Assembly: GCF_029962835.1 (NCBI RefSeq) | Contig: NC_080575.1 | Location: 59,512,493-59,576,492 of the forward strand | Length of the DNA stretch: 64,000 nt | Origin: Magnolia sinica | Lineage: Eukaryota > Streptophyta > Magnoliopsida > Magnoliales > Magnoliaceae | Reading direction: 5' to 3' | Shown: positions 34,000 through 45,496 of the stretch, piece after piece | Numbering within the stretch: the stretch's first letter is position 1 | How the letters are laid out: each line of letters begins with the position of its first letter | Notes under the pieces: generated by a model | What the model was told of the DNA's origin: nothing | What the model saw: only the letters and a program-made list of their open reading frames with translations | The model's database searches: none | Position numbers and translations under genes: made by a program

Positions 34000-36222
34000 C
34001 TAACGGTTGCATTTTTCTAAGAATAGCTAGTTTTGGAATTAGGTTAAGATTAGGGTTTTTCTAGTTTCTATTTTTGGGATTAGGGTTTTCTGAATTATTT
34101 TAGAAACTAACTTAGCTTTCTATTTCTAGGTTAAGAAACTTCCCTAATTTTTTTTAGAAACTAACTTTTTTTAGAAACTTTTTTAGATCTACTTTCTAAT
34201 TCTAGGTTTAAGAACTTTCCTTTTCTCTTTTTGGAAACTTTCTAATTTTCTATTTTTAGAAACTTTCCTTTTTAAAAATTAGTTTACGTTCCTAATTTGT
34301 TTTTAGAAACTTTCAACTTTTAGAATTTTTATTTTTTTAAAAGAAACTGACTTGTTTTGTTTTGTTTTGCAGGATCTTAATTTAGGAACTTCTAATTTGG
34401 CAACTTCTTTCTAATTCCCTCTCTCACTCTCTCTCTCTATTTCTATATTTCTATTTCCTTTCGTTCTTTTAGGTTTAGGTTAAAATCTGAAATTGAGGGC
34501 TAAGAGTATTTCATACCCAAGTGGGTCCGTGACAGCACTCTACGTCTCTTGAGTGAAAGAGGATTGGTTGAGGGATTATCTATCCATTGCAGGATTAGAC
34601 ACCACTTGAGATCCTCAGAGTTAATTAAGGTTATGACTGTAAATCAACCAGTCAATGAACCGTGAAGACAACCTCAACCTCGGGTTAAGGAAGCCCAAGA
34701 TGAGAAGGAGGTGCATCAACCACCCCCGCCTCGTACTTTACGAGACTATTTACAAGTGGCAGGGGTGAGTACACCTTTATGCATGGTTTTTTCAGAAAAT
34801 ATGGGACATGGATATCAAGCCAGGGGTGATCTAACTCCTTCCAAATTTTCATGGGCTTAAATCTGAAAATCCATATCTACACTTGAGAGAGTTTGATGAA
34901 ATCATAGCCACTCTATAATTTCCTAACGTGTCTGACGACAAGGTCAGGTTGAAACTCTTTCCTTTTTATTTGAAAGAGAAAGCTAAGACGTAGTTGCATT
35001 CACCACGTCGTCAATCTATTGGTAGATGGAATGACATGACAAGGGAGTTCATAAAGAAAATTTTTCCATACCATAAGACGAACACCCTTAGAAAGTTGAT
35101 CATGAACTTCGCCTAAAAGAAAGATGAAACATTCTTCCAATGTTGGGAGCGGTTCAAGGATCTTGTCAGTTCATGCCCACAACACAGTTTTGAAATGTGG
35201 CGCATCACGAACTTTTTTTATGATGGACTGACATCACCCATGTGCAATTAGTCGAGACAATGTGTAATGGGGAATTTATGAATAAAAGTGTCAATGATGT
35301 GTGGGATTATTTTAATAAGCTTGCTGAAAACACACAATCATGGGACATCTCCCCAAAATCAAGCAACATGTCTAGGCCGACTCAATCCAAAGAGAGGGGT
35401 GGAATGTATCTCATAAAAGAGGACGATGATATCAATGCTAAAGTGGCTTATCTCACCAGAAAACTCGAGGCCATGGAATTAAAGAAGGATAAGGGTAAGG
35501 AAATTGTTTGCGGTATTTGTGGTTGCAGCATTCACACAACTGAAAATTGCCTAACAATATCTGCTTTTCAAGAGGTACAAAATGAGCAATCTAATGTCGT
35601 GAGTACTTACCAAAGACCTTTCAGTGGGCCCACCTCTAATACGTACAATCCCAGCTAGAGAAATCATCCAAACTTTAGTTGGAGAAACGGGCAAACTGTT
35701 ACACCTCAAGGATTTCCTAACCAAATTCCACATCAAGGAAAACCTCAGGAGGATCCAGTTTTAAAGCATCTTCAAAATCAAGAGCATTTTAATCAGGGTA
35801 TGCTACAAGTCTTTCAAGACCTCACAAAGGCCATACAAGGACTTGAGACTAAAAGTGTGATTGAGAACAAGGAGAGCCTTCCAGCTCAACCTCTTCCTAA
35901 TTTAAAACCACGATATGAAGTTAGTGACCTAAGCTCTTCAAATCAGATGGAGCAAGCTAAATCTGTCACCACTCTTAGGAGTGGGAAGACCATTGACAAA
36001 ACCATTCTGGTTAGGGCTGAAAAGCCTAAGGACTCAGAAGAGGACAACAGTGATAGATCTAGCCATGGCCTACAAGAATTAGAACTGGAACCTCAAGGGA
36101 AGCCGATTGCTCCATTTCCCCAATGGTTGGTTGCACCAAAACCTCTCTCTAACTCTCAGGACATTCTAGAGGTGTTGAAACAAGTGAAGGTCAATATTCC
36201 TCTACTTGATGTCGTAAAATAA
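34000..36222 (+). pseudogene. Y2 leader and gag pseudogene
   Basis: The leader repeats TTTAGAAACT motifs (34,090-34,345). A candidate ATG is at 34,633. Capsid phrases such as LKLFPF-like and EFIKKIFP are present with stops (for example TAG replacing the W of KTW near 34,990). Clean pieces are 35,242-35,658, with the CCHC knuckle CGICGCSIHTTENC, and 35,800-36,222, the gag-protease linker ending VKVNIPLLDVVK. The knuckle ligands are all present. Confidence 0.8.
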
Positions 36223-36755
36223 ATACCTTCATATGCCAAATTTCTAAAAGACTTTTATACAACCAAAAGACGATAAAATATTTAAAAGAAAATCTTTTTA
36301 ACTAAAAAAGTGAGTGTCATCCTAAAGAAAGATGTGCCACATAAATACAAAGATCTCGGTAGACCAACCATGCCTTGTGTAATTGGGAACTATTGAATTG
36401 AGCATGCACTTCTTGACTTAGGAGCGGGCGGAATCTAATTCCTTACTCAGTCTACAAACAGTTAGGTTTGGTTGAATTAAAACCTACCATAACCACATTA
36501 CAACTTGCTGATCACTCAGTTTGTGTACCTAGAGGAGTAATTAAGGATGTATTGGTCCAGGTTGACAAATTCTACTACTCAGTAGATTTTATCGTCTTGG
36601 ATACACAACCCATCAGTAACATGAGCACTCAAATTCTTGTGATTCTTAGTCGTCCATTCCTTGCCACATCAAATGCAATCATTGATTATAAGAATGGAGT
36701 CATGAGTATGTCTTTTGGGAATATGAAATTGAAATTAAATATCTTTTTCAATACG
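36223..36755 (+). pseudogene. Y2 aspartic protease, frameshifted after the active site
   Basis: The active-site triad DLGA is intact near 36,414-36,425. A frameshift follows at once: NLIPYS continues in the next frame. The C-terminal half is clean from 36,468 (VELKPTITTLQLADHSVCVPRG, VDKFYYSVDFIVLD, ILSRPFLATSNAIIDYKNG). Compared with Y1, the catalytic triad survived here. Confidence 0.8.
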
Positions 36756-37956
36756 GGCAAACAATTAGAGGATGATGACGATTTTCACGACATTAACATG
36801 ATTGAGTCTTTCATGGAAGATAAAACACTTTTGACCTTATCCTCTGACCCTCTAGAGACGTGCCTGACCCACTCCCATGATTTTGATGAAGATGTGATTA
36901 AGGAGATGGGGGTCATGCTTGATACCGTGCTAGTACTTGAAGTTAACCGATGGAGGCCACAATTTGAAGAATTACCCCAAACTAATGTACTGTCTCTACT
37001 GTCTAACCTCAAGGCACCGAAGCTTGACTTAAAACCTTTGCCCTCTGATTTAAAATATGTCTACTTAGGTCAAGATGGGACATATCCGATGGTGATTTCT
37101 TCCCACGTTAAGCAAGAACAAGAGAATGTGCTCATTTCTACTCTCATGGAGCATGAGGGAGCCGTTGGATGGTCGATTGCGGACCTCAAGGGAATTGATT
37201 CTTTGATTTGTACTCACTGCATTCATCTTGAGGATAATGCGAAGACCTCGCGACAACCACAACGTAGAGTAAATCTAAATATGAAGGAAGTAGTGAAGGC
37301 CGAGGTTCTTAAGCTATTGGATGTGGGTATCATATACCCTATATCTGATAGCCAATGGGTGAGTCTAACTCAGGTGGTTCCTAAGAAGTCCAGAATCACC
37401 ATCGTAGCCAATGCTAATAATAAACTCGTGCTAACTAGGATCAGTACTAGTTGGAGAATGTGATTGACTATATATAAAGTTGAATACCATCACGAGGAAT
37501 AACCACTTTCATTTACCCTTTATCGATCAATTTTTAGAAAGGCTAGCTGGTCACTCTTACTATTGCTTCCTTGACGGTTATTCAGGGTACAATCAGATAG
37601 AGATAGCCCTTGAAGATCAGGAAAAGACTACATTTACATGTCCTTATGACACCTTTACTTACCAAATAATGCCATTCGGGCTATGTAATGCCCCCGCCAC
37701 TTTTCAGCAATGCATGTTGAGTATTTTCTTTGATATGGTGGGGCAATATTTAGAGGTCTTCATGGATGACTTCTCGATCTTTGGTCCATCCTTATGCAAA
37801 TGCTTGGATAATTTAAAAAATGTGCTAAAGCGATGTGTGGAAAAGAACTTGGTATTGAATTTGGAGAAGTGCCACTTCATGGCTCGAAAGGGAATTGTCC
37901 TTGGACACAACATCTCGTCCAAGGGAATTGAGGTAGACCTCCACCCAAGAACATAA
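36756..37956 (+). pseudogene. Y2 reverse transcriptase pseudogene
   Basis: The reading from 36,468 stays open to 37,463 (331 aa, protease C-terminus, linker and first RT blocks: VLKLLDVGIIYPISDSQWVS, TQVVPKKS). After a frameshift a second clean run (37,480-37,956) covers RLAGHSYYCFLDGYSGYNQIEIA, MPFGLCNAPATFQ and the catalytic VFMDDF. It then reads LNLEKCHFMARKGIVLGH. The palm residues are intact, so only one or two shifts separate the RT blocks. Confidence 0.88.
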
Positions 37957-38504
37957 GAGACGTGCGATCCTTCCTAGGACACGCTGGTTTTTACAGGAGA
38001 TTCATAAAGGACTTTAGTCACCTCTCTCATCCTTTATGCAATCTACTTCAAAAGGATGCACCATACGAGTGGACTGAGCAATGCCAGGGAGCTTTTACTA
38101 AGCTCAAGGGCATGTTAACCACTGCACTTATCATACAGCCACCCGACTGGAGCCTTCCTTTTGAATTTATGTGCTACACGTCTGACTATGCTCTTAGGCC
38201 AATTTTAGGCCAAAGAAAAGAAAAGAAGCCCTACGTTATTCATTACACAAGTAGAACTCTAAATTCTGCCTAAGCGAACTACTAGACTACAGAAAAGGAA
38301 CTCTTAACCGTAGTGTTTGCTTTAGACAAATTTAGGTCTTACTTGATCGGATCCAAGATCGTCATTTACACAGATCATGCAGCACTCAAGTATCTTCTTT
38401 CTAAGAATGATGTTAAGCCTTGCCTAATAAGATGGATCCTTCTACTCCAAGAATTTGATTTGGAAATAAAAGATAAAAAAGAGAGTAGAGAACGTAGTGA
38501 CTGA
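37957..38504 (+). pseudogene. Y2 RNase H pseudogene
   Basis: After a shift at about 37,960 the connection (RSFLGHAGFYRRFIKDFSHLSHPL) and RNase H (WSLPFEFMCYTSDYALRPILG, YTSRTLNSA) read cleanly to 38,273. A TAA replaces the usual Glu of AEV/AEA, then [18 protein letters not shown] continues (38,313-38,504). In Y1 the corresponding first Asp region reads CDAFDYA; here it is CYTSDYA. Confidence 0.85.
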
Positions 38505-39095
38505 CCATATTTTCTACCTTGATCTCTCTGATTCCCTTGAGACAACACACATAAATGACATGTTCCCTGACGAACACTTGTTCAAAGTCTCCCATTCACC
38601 TTGGTTTGCTAATATTGCTAATTATCTTGCCACAGGTTTCACGTTGACACATTGAACTGCGCAAGATAAGAAAAAAATTCTTCGTCGTGGTTTGTAAGTT
38701 CTTCTGGGATGATCCATATTTGTTTAAATATTGCCCAGACCAAATCTTAAGGAGATGTGTGCCAGACAATGAACATCAAAGTGTCATCTCTTTCTGTCAC
38801 TATCAGGCCTGTGGTGGTCATTTCTCTGTAAAAAAGACCATGACCAAGATTCTGCAGTGTGGCTTTTACTGGCCCACTATTTTCAGGGACACTCATGAGT
38901 TTTGTAAAGCTTGTGAGTGTTGTCAGAAGTTGGGAGCATTATCCCATCGAAATATGATGCCTCTGAACCCCATTTTGATCATTGAAGCATTTGATTGCTG
39001 GGGCATTGATTTCATAGGACTATTCCCCCAATGTTTTAGAAATTTATATATTTTACTCACTGTATACTATGCCACTAAATAGGTCGAAGCGATTC
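38505..39095 (+). pseudogene. Y2 integrase, N-terminal and core part, cut by Z1
   Basis: The clean piece 38,687-39,082 gives PYLFKYCPDQILRRCVPD, the HHCC zinc domain (H-x-x-x, then CKACECCQK) and the first core strand CWGIDFIGLFPQ, then a TAG replaces the W of TKW. At GATTC (39,091-39,095) element Z1 begins. The missing continuation lies at 61,058. Confidence 0.88.
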
Positions 39096-40930
39096 TGTAA
39101 ATGCTATTGTGTAAACCTAGCACCCGTTGTATTATCAAATTTTATTGTGCCAAACCATTTAATACTTGCATCATGCTTTGAGTTGAAGTGATCAGGTTCA
39201 TACATTTTTAAGTTCTGTGGATCTTCATCAAACTAGATTACATTTTCAAGTTGAAGTGAAGCGTGTTGAAGTTCATGGTTTCAAGATCAAATTCAAGAAC
39301 TTAAGTTTAAGTTTGAAGTTCAACTACTACACGTCAAAGACTTAAGAACACAAGCGTGACTCAAGCTTCAAGTATCACAAGATATCAAGATTCGGAAGCG
39401 AATGATGTTTCATTTGTTCCTACTCACAAATAAGTTTGAATGACCCTAGATTGACCCTAGATAATGTCATATTCATTGCATATTCTTTATGGGTCATTTC
39501 ATTTGTTTATAAGTTTTTTTTTCTTTTAACTAGTCTTAGACCTTATTCAACTAGTCCAAGTATTGGCTCGACCAGTCTAAGAGTTTTCTCAACCAGTCCA
39601 AGGTTTGTTGTTATTTTTCAAAATTTTCTATTAGGCTCTTGACCAGTCCTAGAGACTGCTCTACTAGTCGATTGAACAGTACTCGACCGGTCATGTAGGC
39701 TCGACTTAAAGTCCAGCAACATTTCTGGGTCCCACTCGACTAGTCGAGTGCAGTGCTCGACTAGTCAAGCATGCCACTCAACCAGTCGAGTAACGGTCTT
39801 GTCTTATCGCACCATAAAATTTAAAATTTTGTTGGTCCTTCGACCAGTCGAACCAACCCTTAGACCAGTCGAGTGAACAGTATTTTCACCTATAATTAGA
39901 GCATGAATTTCAAAGTTTATTAATTCATAAAAGTAAAATCAAGACACCACTTTGAGAGATAAGTTTGTGATATTTTAAAGCTATATTGTACTCATTTAAT
40001 ATTCTCTTTAATTAGCTTTTGTTATTTGATTTTGAGATCATTATTCCAATCTTATTTTAAGAAGGGATTTGATTTTTTCCCTTTCTTGAGATCAAAATCA
40101 AATCAAGCTAGCCCAGGTTGATTTAATTAAAAATCATTTAGAACTACAACCCTTTCATCTGTGAGACTGGACATTGAACATCTTCGTCTACATCGGATCA
40201 GTTCTACCGGGCTTCTTCAAAGGAGAATTTCTAAATAAGTACATTTACATTTTATATATCCTTTTTGGTTTTTAAGGTTGTGCCAGAAAAATCTCTTTTT
40301 GGTTTGTCTGAGGTAATCCAGGAAATCTCAGAGTGTGGGGTTTTTGGAATTGTGTAAGCCCATTCAAAGACACAATTCTAAAGGTTTTTAGGTAAACCTT
40401 GGAAAACATTTTTCACAGTGAACGCCAATATCCCGAGGGAGTGGATATTAGGAGTGGAGTAGTTGTGTGGCTGTTTTCTAACGGTTGGTGTACACACAAG
40501 TGAACCACTATAATTCCTAATGTTGTGGTGGATGATTGTATGTGCTTATGTGTGTGAATGTTGTAATTTTCTTTAAGCATCTCTGGTGAATGGTGTAAAT
40601 TATTTTATGCACTTGTGGGAATGCTTTAATAACTTAGTTTATTTTATTTGTCATTTCCTTTGCCTCTTTATTGGTTTGGGTTTTTGATACTTACAAACGT
40701 TTTAGTAAGGTTGTCCTGCCATAAGCCTTTGGTTTTTGGTGTTAGGTTGTCCGTAGAACTAAGTTTGTATCAACCTCTCAATACTAGTATATTGGAGGTT
40801 ACTATTTACTTGTGCTTATGTATTATTTGATTGCGCTATCTTGTTTTAAATTCCGCATTTAATTTTTATTTTAGCATCGTCCTATTCACCCCCCCCCCCC
40901 CCTTGTAGGACATGTAACTCGACATTTTGA
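39096..40930 (+). repeat. Z1 5' LTR
   Basis: It runs TGTAAATGCTATTG...ACATTTTGA, 1835 bp; the 3' LTR ends CTTTTCA, so the final CA has become GA here. Landmarks: palindrome array 39,527-39,878, TATA-like CTATAATTA at 39,890-39,898, and a homopolymer C run at 40,889-40,902 about 30 bp before the end. Confidence 0.9.
39527..39878 (+). promoter_or_regulatory. Palindrome array upstream of the TATA box, Z1 5' LTR
   Basis: About a dozen motifs such as CTCGACTAGTCGAG, CTCGACCGGTC, TCGACCAGTCGA and degraded one-arm forms, spaced 15-40 bp. The last (AGACCAGTCGAGTG) ends about 12 bp before the TATA-like sequence. Confidence 0.55.
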
Positions 40931-40931
40931 A

Positions 40932-40944
40932 GTGGTATGAGAGC
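40932..40944 (+). other. Primer binding site of Z1 (tRNA-Met-like)
   Basis: GTGGTATGAGAGC starts one base after the LTR and differs from the common copia site TGGTATCAGAGC by one base. It sets the 5' LTR end at 40,930. Confidence 0.85.
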
Positions 40945-41001
40945 CTAATAGCTTCTTTTTATTTGGATTAATTTCTATGCTAATTAATCTGAGCTTATAA
41001 G

Positions 41002-42135
41002 ATGTCAAATTTTGAAAGCCTCTCAATCACTAGGCCTCCATCTTTTGATGGCTCCAATTATGCCTATTAGAAAGCCATAATGAGGATCTTTTTAAGGTCC
41101 ATAAATGAGAGCGTGTGGCAAGCCACAGTGACTAGATGGACCCCTCCTACCGCTGAAGTTCTAGGCATTGATGGAACCAAATCTAAGAAAGTTATACCTT
41201 ATTTTTCTTGGACCACACTTCAGAAAAATGAGAGTAGTGCCAATGCAAAGGCTTTAAATGCAATTACTTGCGCACTATCACCAGATGAATTTAAAAGAAT
41301 TATATCTTGCGATTCTACAAAGCAAGCCTGGGACATTCTAGAAATGACACACGAGGGTACAACTATTGTCAAGAAATCTAAACTTCAAATCCTCACCACT
41401 CGGTTTGAGGAGATATGTATGGAAGAAAGTGAAAATTTCATGAACTTCTATACTAAATTAAATGACATAGTCAAATCTACGTGGGGTCTTGGAGATAGTA
41501 TCCTAGAAAGCAAAGTCGGTACAAAAATACTACGCTTATTACCTGAAAGGTTCAATTCAAAGGTCACTGCCATTCAGGAACTTTGTGATATAGATAATAT
41601 AAGGGTTGAAGAACTGGTTGGTTCTTTACAAACATACAAGTTAAACTTTAAAGCTCCTAAAGGTAAGTCCATCGCCCTTAAGTCTTCTAAAACTTCTAAA
41701 AATATTTCTCAAAATAATGTTAAAATTTCTAATTATGAAAACTTTGAAGATGATATGGCATTATTAGCCAAGAAGTTTTATAAGATTTTTAAAAGTAAAA
41801 ATAGGGTAGATTTTCAAAAACCTTCAGAAAAGAAAAGAACTAGATCTAAAAACTAGAAATCTATTAAAGACAGTCAATATTTCAACTGCCATGAATACAG
41901 GCATCTGGCAAACAAATGTCCAAAGAGGGACAAATCTAAAAAGAAAGGCATGTTAGTCACATGGGATGAATCGTATTGCTCTGAAGCCTCTTTTGAGTTA
42001 GATGATTCTAAACTTGAGTCTACTAATGAGGTCAAAGCCTTAATGACTCTAGTTAAATTCACTTTCTCGGATAGTTGTGATTCAACTAGTGAAGAAAATC
42101 TGAGAAGTGATCCTAAAAATGATGAAGATTTATAA
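41002..42135 (+). pseudogene. Z1 gag pseudogene
   Basis: The ATG at 41,002 opens ITRPPSFDGSNYAY, followed by a TAG where a Trp is expected. The main run 41,080-41,856 is a UBN2-type copia gag (IMRIFLRSINESVW, AWDILEMTHEGT, FMNFYTKLNDIV, LRLLPERF). A second in-frame TAG at 41,854 precedes the knuckle YFNCHEYRHLANKC (41,878-41,919), in which the first Cys is Tyr. The same frame continues to TAA at 42,133. All breaks so far are point stops, not shifts. Confidence 0.85.
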
Positions 42136-42894
42136 GATACCTATGATGCCTTATACAGGGAAAGTTGTATGATAGTTGTAAAATTAAAACTTCAAAAAGA
42201 AAAGTTTTTAAAATTAAAAGAAAATTTTGATAATCTAGTCTTAGAAAAATCACATTTTTCAGATTGTTTTGAAAAAGCTAAATGTGATTTAGACTTCAAA
42301 ACTTCCCAAATTGAAAACCTAAAATCTGAAAATGAAAAACTAAAACTAGAAGTCTCTTCTCTCTTGAGTATGAAGGATACTTGGAGGTATGCCCAGGGTG
42401 ATCCTAAACTAGAAAGATTACTAACCGGATCAAGAAAATGTGGCGATCAATCTGGTCTGGGCTATACCCCTCCTAAATATAAGACTCCTCCTCCTAAATT
42501 TGTTAAAGGGGAGTCCTCTAACTCAAAAGGGAAAAGTGTGAATCAAAATAATTATAAAAATTTTAAAACTTTTCAAGCTATGAAACCTAAAAACAACCAT
42601 ATCAACCATAGATATCAGAATCATAACCCCTTAGCTGAGAAAATTGTGAATCTACTTAAGGAGCTTTTAAAATCTAACTTGAATAGTAGAATATACAATA
42701 ACTACAATCATAGAAAGACCAACTATACTCCAAAACCCAAAACAGTAATGAAATGGGTTCCTAAGGTTGCTTGTTTGGTTGCGCACACCACTTTCAAGGC
42801 TTCGAGTCAATCAAAGTGGTACCTAGACAATGGTTGCTCTAGACACATGACAGGTGATAAAGATTTGTTCACCAATCTTAAAAGATATGTCTGA
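42136..42894 (+). pseudogene. Z1 gag coiled-coil region and protease
   Basis: A clean run in the gag frame (42,169-42,894) starts with a Leu/Lys/Glu-rich likely coiled coil (LKLQKEKFLKLKENFDNL, IENLKSENEKLKLEVSSLL). A basic Asn-rich linker follows, then the protease site WYLDNGCSRHMTG near 42,820-42,858. The family triad is D-S-G; here it is D-N-G, so protease activity is doubtful. A frameshift just after LTNLKR moves the reading into another frame. Confidence 0.82.
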
Positions 42895-44082
42895 TGGCTT
42901 AGTCACATTTGGTGATGGTAGCAACTGCAAGATTATTGGCCAAGGTATGGTTCAACTCTTTAATCTTCCTTCATTTGAGAATGTGTTGTTTGTAGAGGGT
43001 CTTAAGCATAATCTCTTAAGCATTTCTCAAATTTGTGATAACAAACATAGTGTCAAATTCACCAACCAAGGGTGTGAGATTTCTAATGAAAATGGTTCTG
43101 TGATATTAACTGGTCATAGAACATCTAAGAATTGCTACATAGTCAGTGATTCAAGCTCGTCTAAATTATCATGTTACATGGTCCAAACCGATGAGACCGA
43201 ACTATGGCATAAACGCCTAGAACATGTACACTGTCGTAATCTTTATAGACTGAGTAAAAGTGAAGTAATAAGAGGTCTACCCAAGTTAAAGAAAATGGAT
43301 ATAATTTATTCTCCTCCACATGGATCTCATTGGACCAACTAAAATGGAGAGTCAAGGAGGTAAGAAGTATATTCTGGTAATTGTAGATGATTTTACCAGA
43401 TATACATGGGCAGTTTTCATGAGAGAGAAATATGAGACCTCTCGATGAAGTGAAAATGATACTCAAGCATATCCAAACTGAAAAGGAATCACATGTCACC
43501 AAAATTCGTAGTAATTATGGTTTCGAGTTCGATAATAGCAGTTTTGAGAAGTTCTGTAGCGATCATGAAATATCGCATGAGTATTCTGTACCCAAGACAC
43601 CTCAACAAAATGGTGTAGTTGAAAGGAAAAATAGAGTACTTCAAGAAATGGCCAATGTAATGTTAAATAGTATAAAACTTCCTAAAAATCTTTGGGCTGA
43701 AGCTGTGAACACGGTGTGTTATATCACTAATCATGTTTATACGAGAAAGTCTAATAATAAGACTGCATATGAACTATTGTTCAACAAGAAGCCTACTGTT
43801 AAATACTTTCGAGTTTTTAGCAGCAAGTGTTACATTCTACGTGACCGGAAAAATCTAGGAAAATTTGACATTAAAAGTGACGAGGGTATTTTCCTAGGAT
43901 ATGTTGTAAATAGTCGAACCTATCATGTTCTCAACAAGAGGACCGGTGTTATTCAAGAATCCATTAATATGGTTATAGATGATCACTTGAATACACCTGT
44001 CTCAAGTTCAGAAGATGATGAAGTTCCTTTATTTGATAAACCAGACTCTTCATCTAGTCAAAATGACACTGAACAATGGTAA
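42895..44082 (+). pseudogene. Z1 integrase pseudogene
   Basis: The run 42,854-43,342 carries the protease C-terminus (VLFVEGLKHNLLSISQICD) and gag-pre-integrase LWHKRLEHVHCRNLYRLSK. The zinc CxxC part is missing, apparently deleted near 43,305. The core restarts in another frame: ILVIVDDFTRYTW (about 43,372), then IRSNYGFEFDN with Asn for the catalytic Asp, QQNGVVERKNRVLQEMANVML and the C-terminal FRVFSSKCYILRDR and GIFLGYVVNSRTYHVLNKRT (43,432-44,082). Confidence 0.85.
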
Positions 44083-44910
44083 GTTAAAGATCATCCAACT
44101 GATCAAATTCTTGAGAATCCTCTCACTGGTGTACACACTCGTAGACAATTAGAAAACATTTATAATTATGTGTGTTTCACATCCCAAATTGAGCCGGCCA
44201 ATGTAAAAGAAGCCCTTGCTAATGAAAACTGGATTTTTGTTATGCAAGATGAACTTAATCAATTCGTAAGGAATGATTTATGGTATTTAGTTCATAGAAC
44301 AAATAATAAACACATTATTGGAACTAAATGGATCTTTAAAAATAAGTCTGATGAACTTGGTAATATTATAAGAAACAAGGTTAGACTGGTTGTACAAGGG
44401 TACACTCGGATAGAAGGCATTGATTATGATGAAACCTTTGCCCCATTAGCTCATCTTGAATCTATCAGACTGTTTATATCCATTGCTTATTATAAAAAGT
44501 TCAAAATCTATCAATTGGATACTAAGAGTGTATTCTTGAATGGTGATTTACATGAGAAAGTATATGTTGAATAGCCTAAGGGTTTTGAAGACCCTACGCA
44601 TACTGATCATGTTTATCGCCTGAAAAAGGCACTCTATGGATTGAAACAAGCTCCCAGGGCATGGTATGAGAAATTGACTAAGTTTTTATTAAGTCATAAC
44701 TTTATAATGGGAAGTGTTGATAAGACATTGTTTGTCAAGAAACGCAATGATCACATACTGATAGTACATTTTTATGTTGATGACATTATCTATGGATCTA
44801 CCTGTTCTGACATGGCTGTTGAATTTACAGATTTAATGAAGTCCAAATTTGAAATGAGCATGGTTGGAGAACTGAACTATTTCTTAGGGTTGCAAGTAAA
44901 ATAGCTTCCT
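44083..44910 (+). pseudogene. Z1 reverse transcriptase pseudogene
   Basis: The run 44,170-44,574 covers EPANVKEALANENWIFVMQDELNQF, GTKWIFKNKSDELGNI and YQLDTKSVFLNGDL. A TAG replaces Gln in EQP. The next run (44,641-44,904) gives [16 protein letters not shown] and the catalytic YVDD (44,773-44,784), ending in TAG after GLQVK. The frame is maintained; stops are the main damage. Confidence 0.88.
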
Positions 44911-45496
44911 GATGGGTTCTTTATCTCTCAAACCAAATACACTCTAAATTTAGTTAAAAAATTTAACTTTGAGAGCAATAAAAATTTCGATACTCCTATG
45001 AGTGTGACACTTAAACTCTCTAAGGATTCGACAGGCAAAAGTGTAGATCCTAAGTTGTATCGCAGTATGATAAGTAGTTTATTATATTTAACTGCAAGCC
45101 GACCTGATATTGCTTTCAGTGTAGGAATCTGTGCTAGAAATCAATCGGACCCTAAAGAGTCCCACTAGATTGTTGTAAAGCGCGTTTTGAGATATGTCGA
45201 AAGTTCAGCCAAACTTGGTCTTTAGTATCCTCATGATACTAATGTTCAATTAGCCAGTTATTCGAATGCTGATTGGACTGGTAATATTGATGACCGCTAG
45301 TCTACCAGTGGTGGATGTTTTTATGTCGGGAACTGTCTAGTTTCATGGCATAGTGAGAAACAGAGTTCCGTATCACTTTCCACAGCTGTGGCTGAGTATA
45401 AAGCAGCTGGTAATGCATGCTGAAGAGAATGTTAAGTAATTATGGATTTGCCCAAGATTTTATATTATTGTATTATGACAATTTTAGTACAATTAA
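44911..45496 (+). pseudogene. Z1 RNase H, N-terminal part, cut by Z2
   Basis: Blocks readable with stops: LTASRPDIAFSVGICAR, KRVLRYVESSAKLGL, LASYSNADWTGNIDD (family YSDADW; Asp is Asn), STSGGCF, SWHSEKQSSVSLSTAVAEYKAAGNAC. The reading is cut at ATTAA (45,492-45,496) by Z2 and resumes at 52,373. Confidence 0.85.

Larger units (their letters stand above)
32775..39095 (+). mobile_element. Element Y2, left part: Athila-like Ty3/Gypsy retrotransposon
   Basis: It has the same organisation as Y1 (5' LTR, tRNA-Asp-like primer site, gag, protease, RT, RNase H, integrase). It is cut inside integrase at 39,095 by SIRE-like element Z1 and resumes at 61,058. Comparison with uninterrupted Y1 (around 20,070) fixes the insertion point exactly. 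The 3' end of Y2 and its 3' LTR are missing; it joins W2 at about 61,580. Its frames are somewhat better preserved than those of Y1. Confidence 0.9.

Noticed and set aside
44773-44784. YVDD motif considered as an integrated pararetrovirus
   Set aside because: Gag, integrase before RT, LTRs, primer site and target duplications identify Ty1/copia elements.
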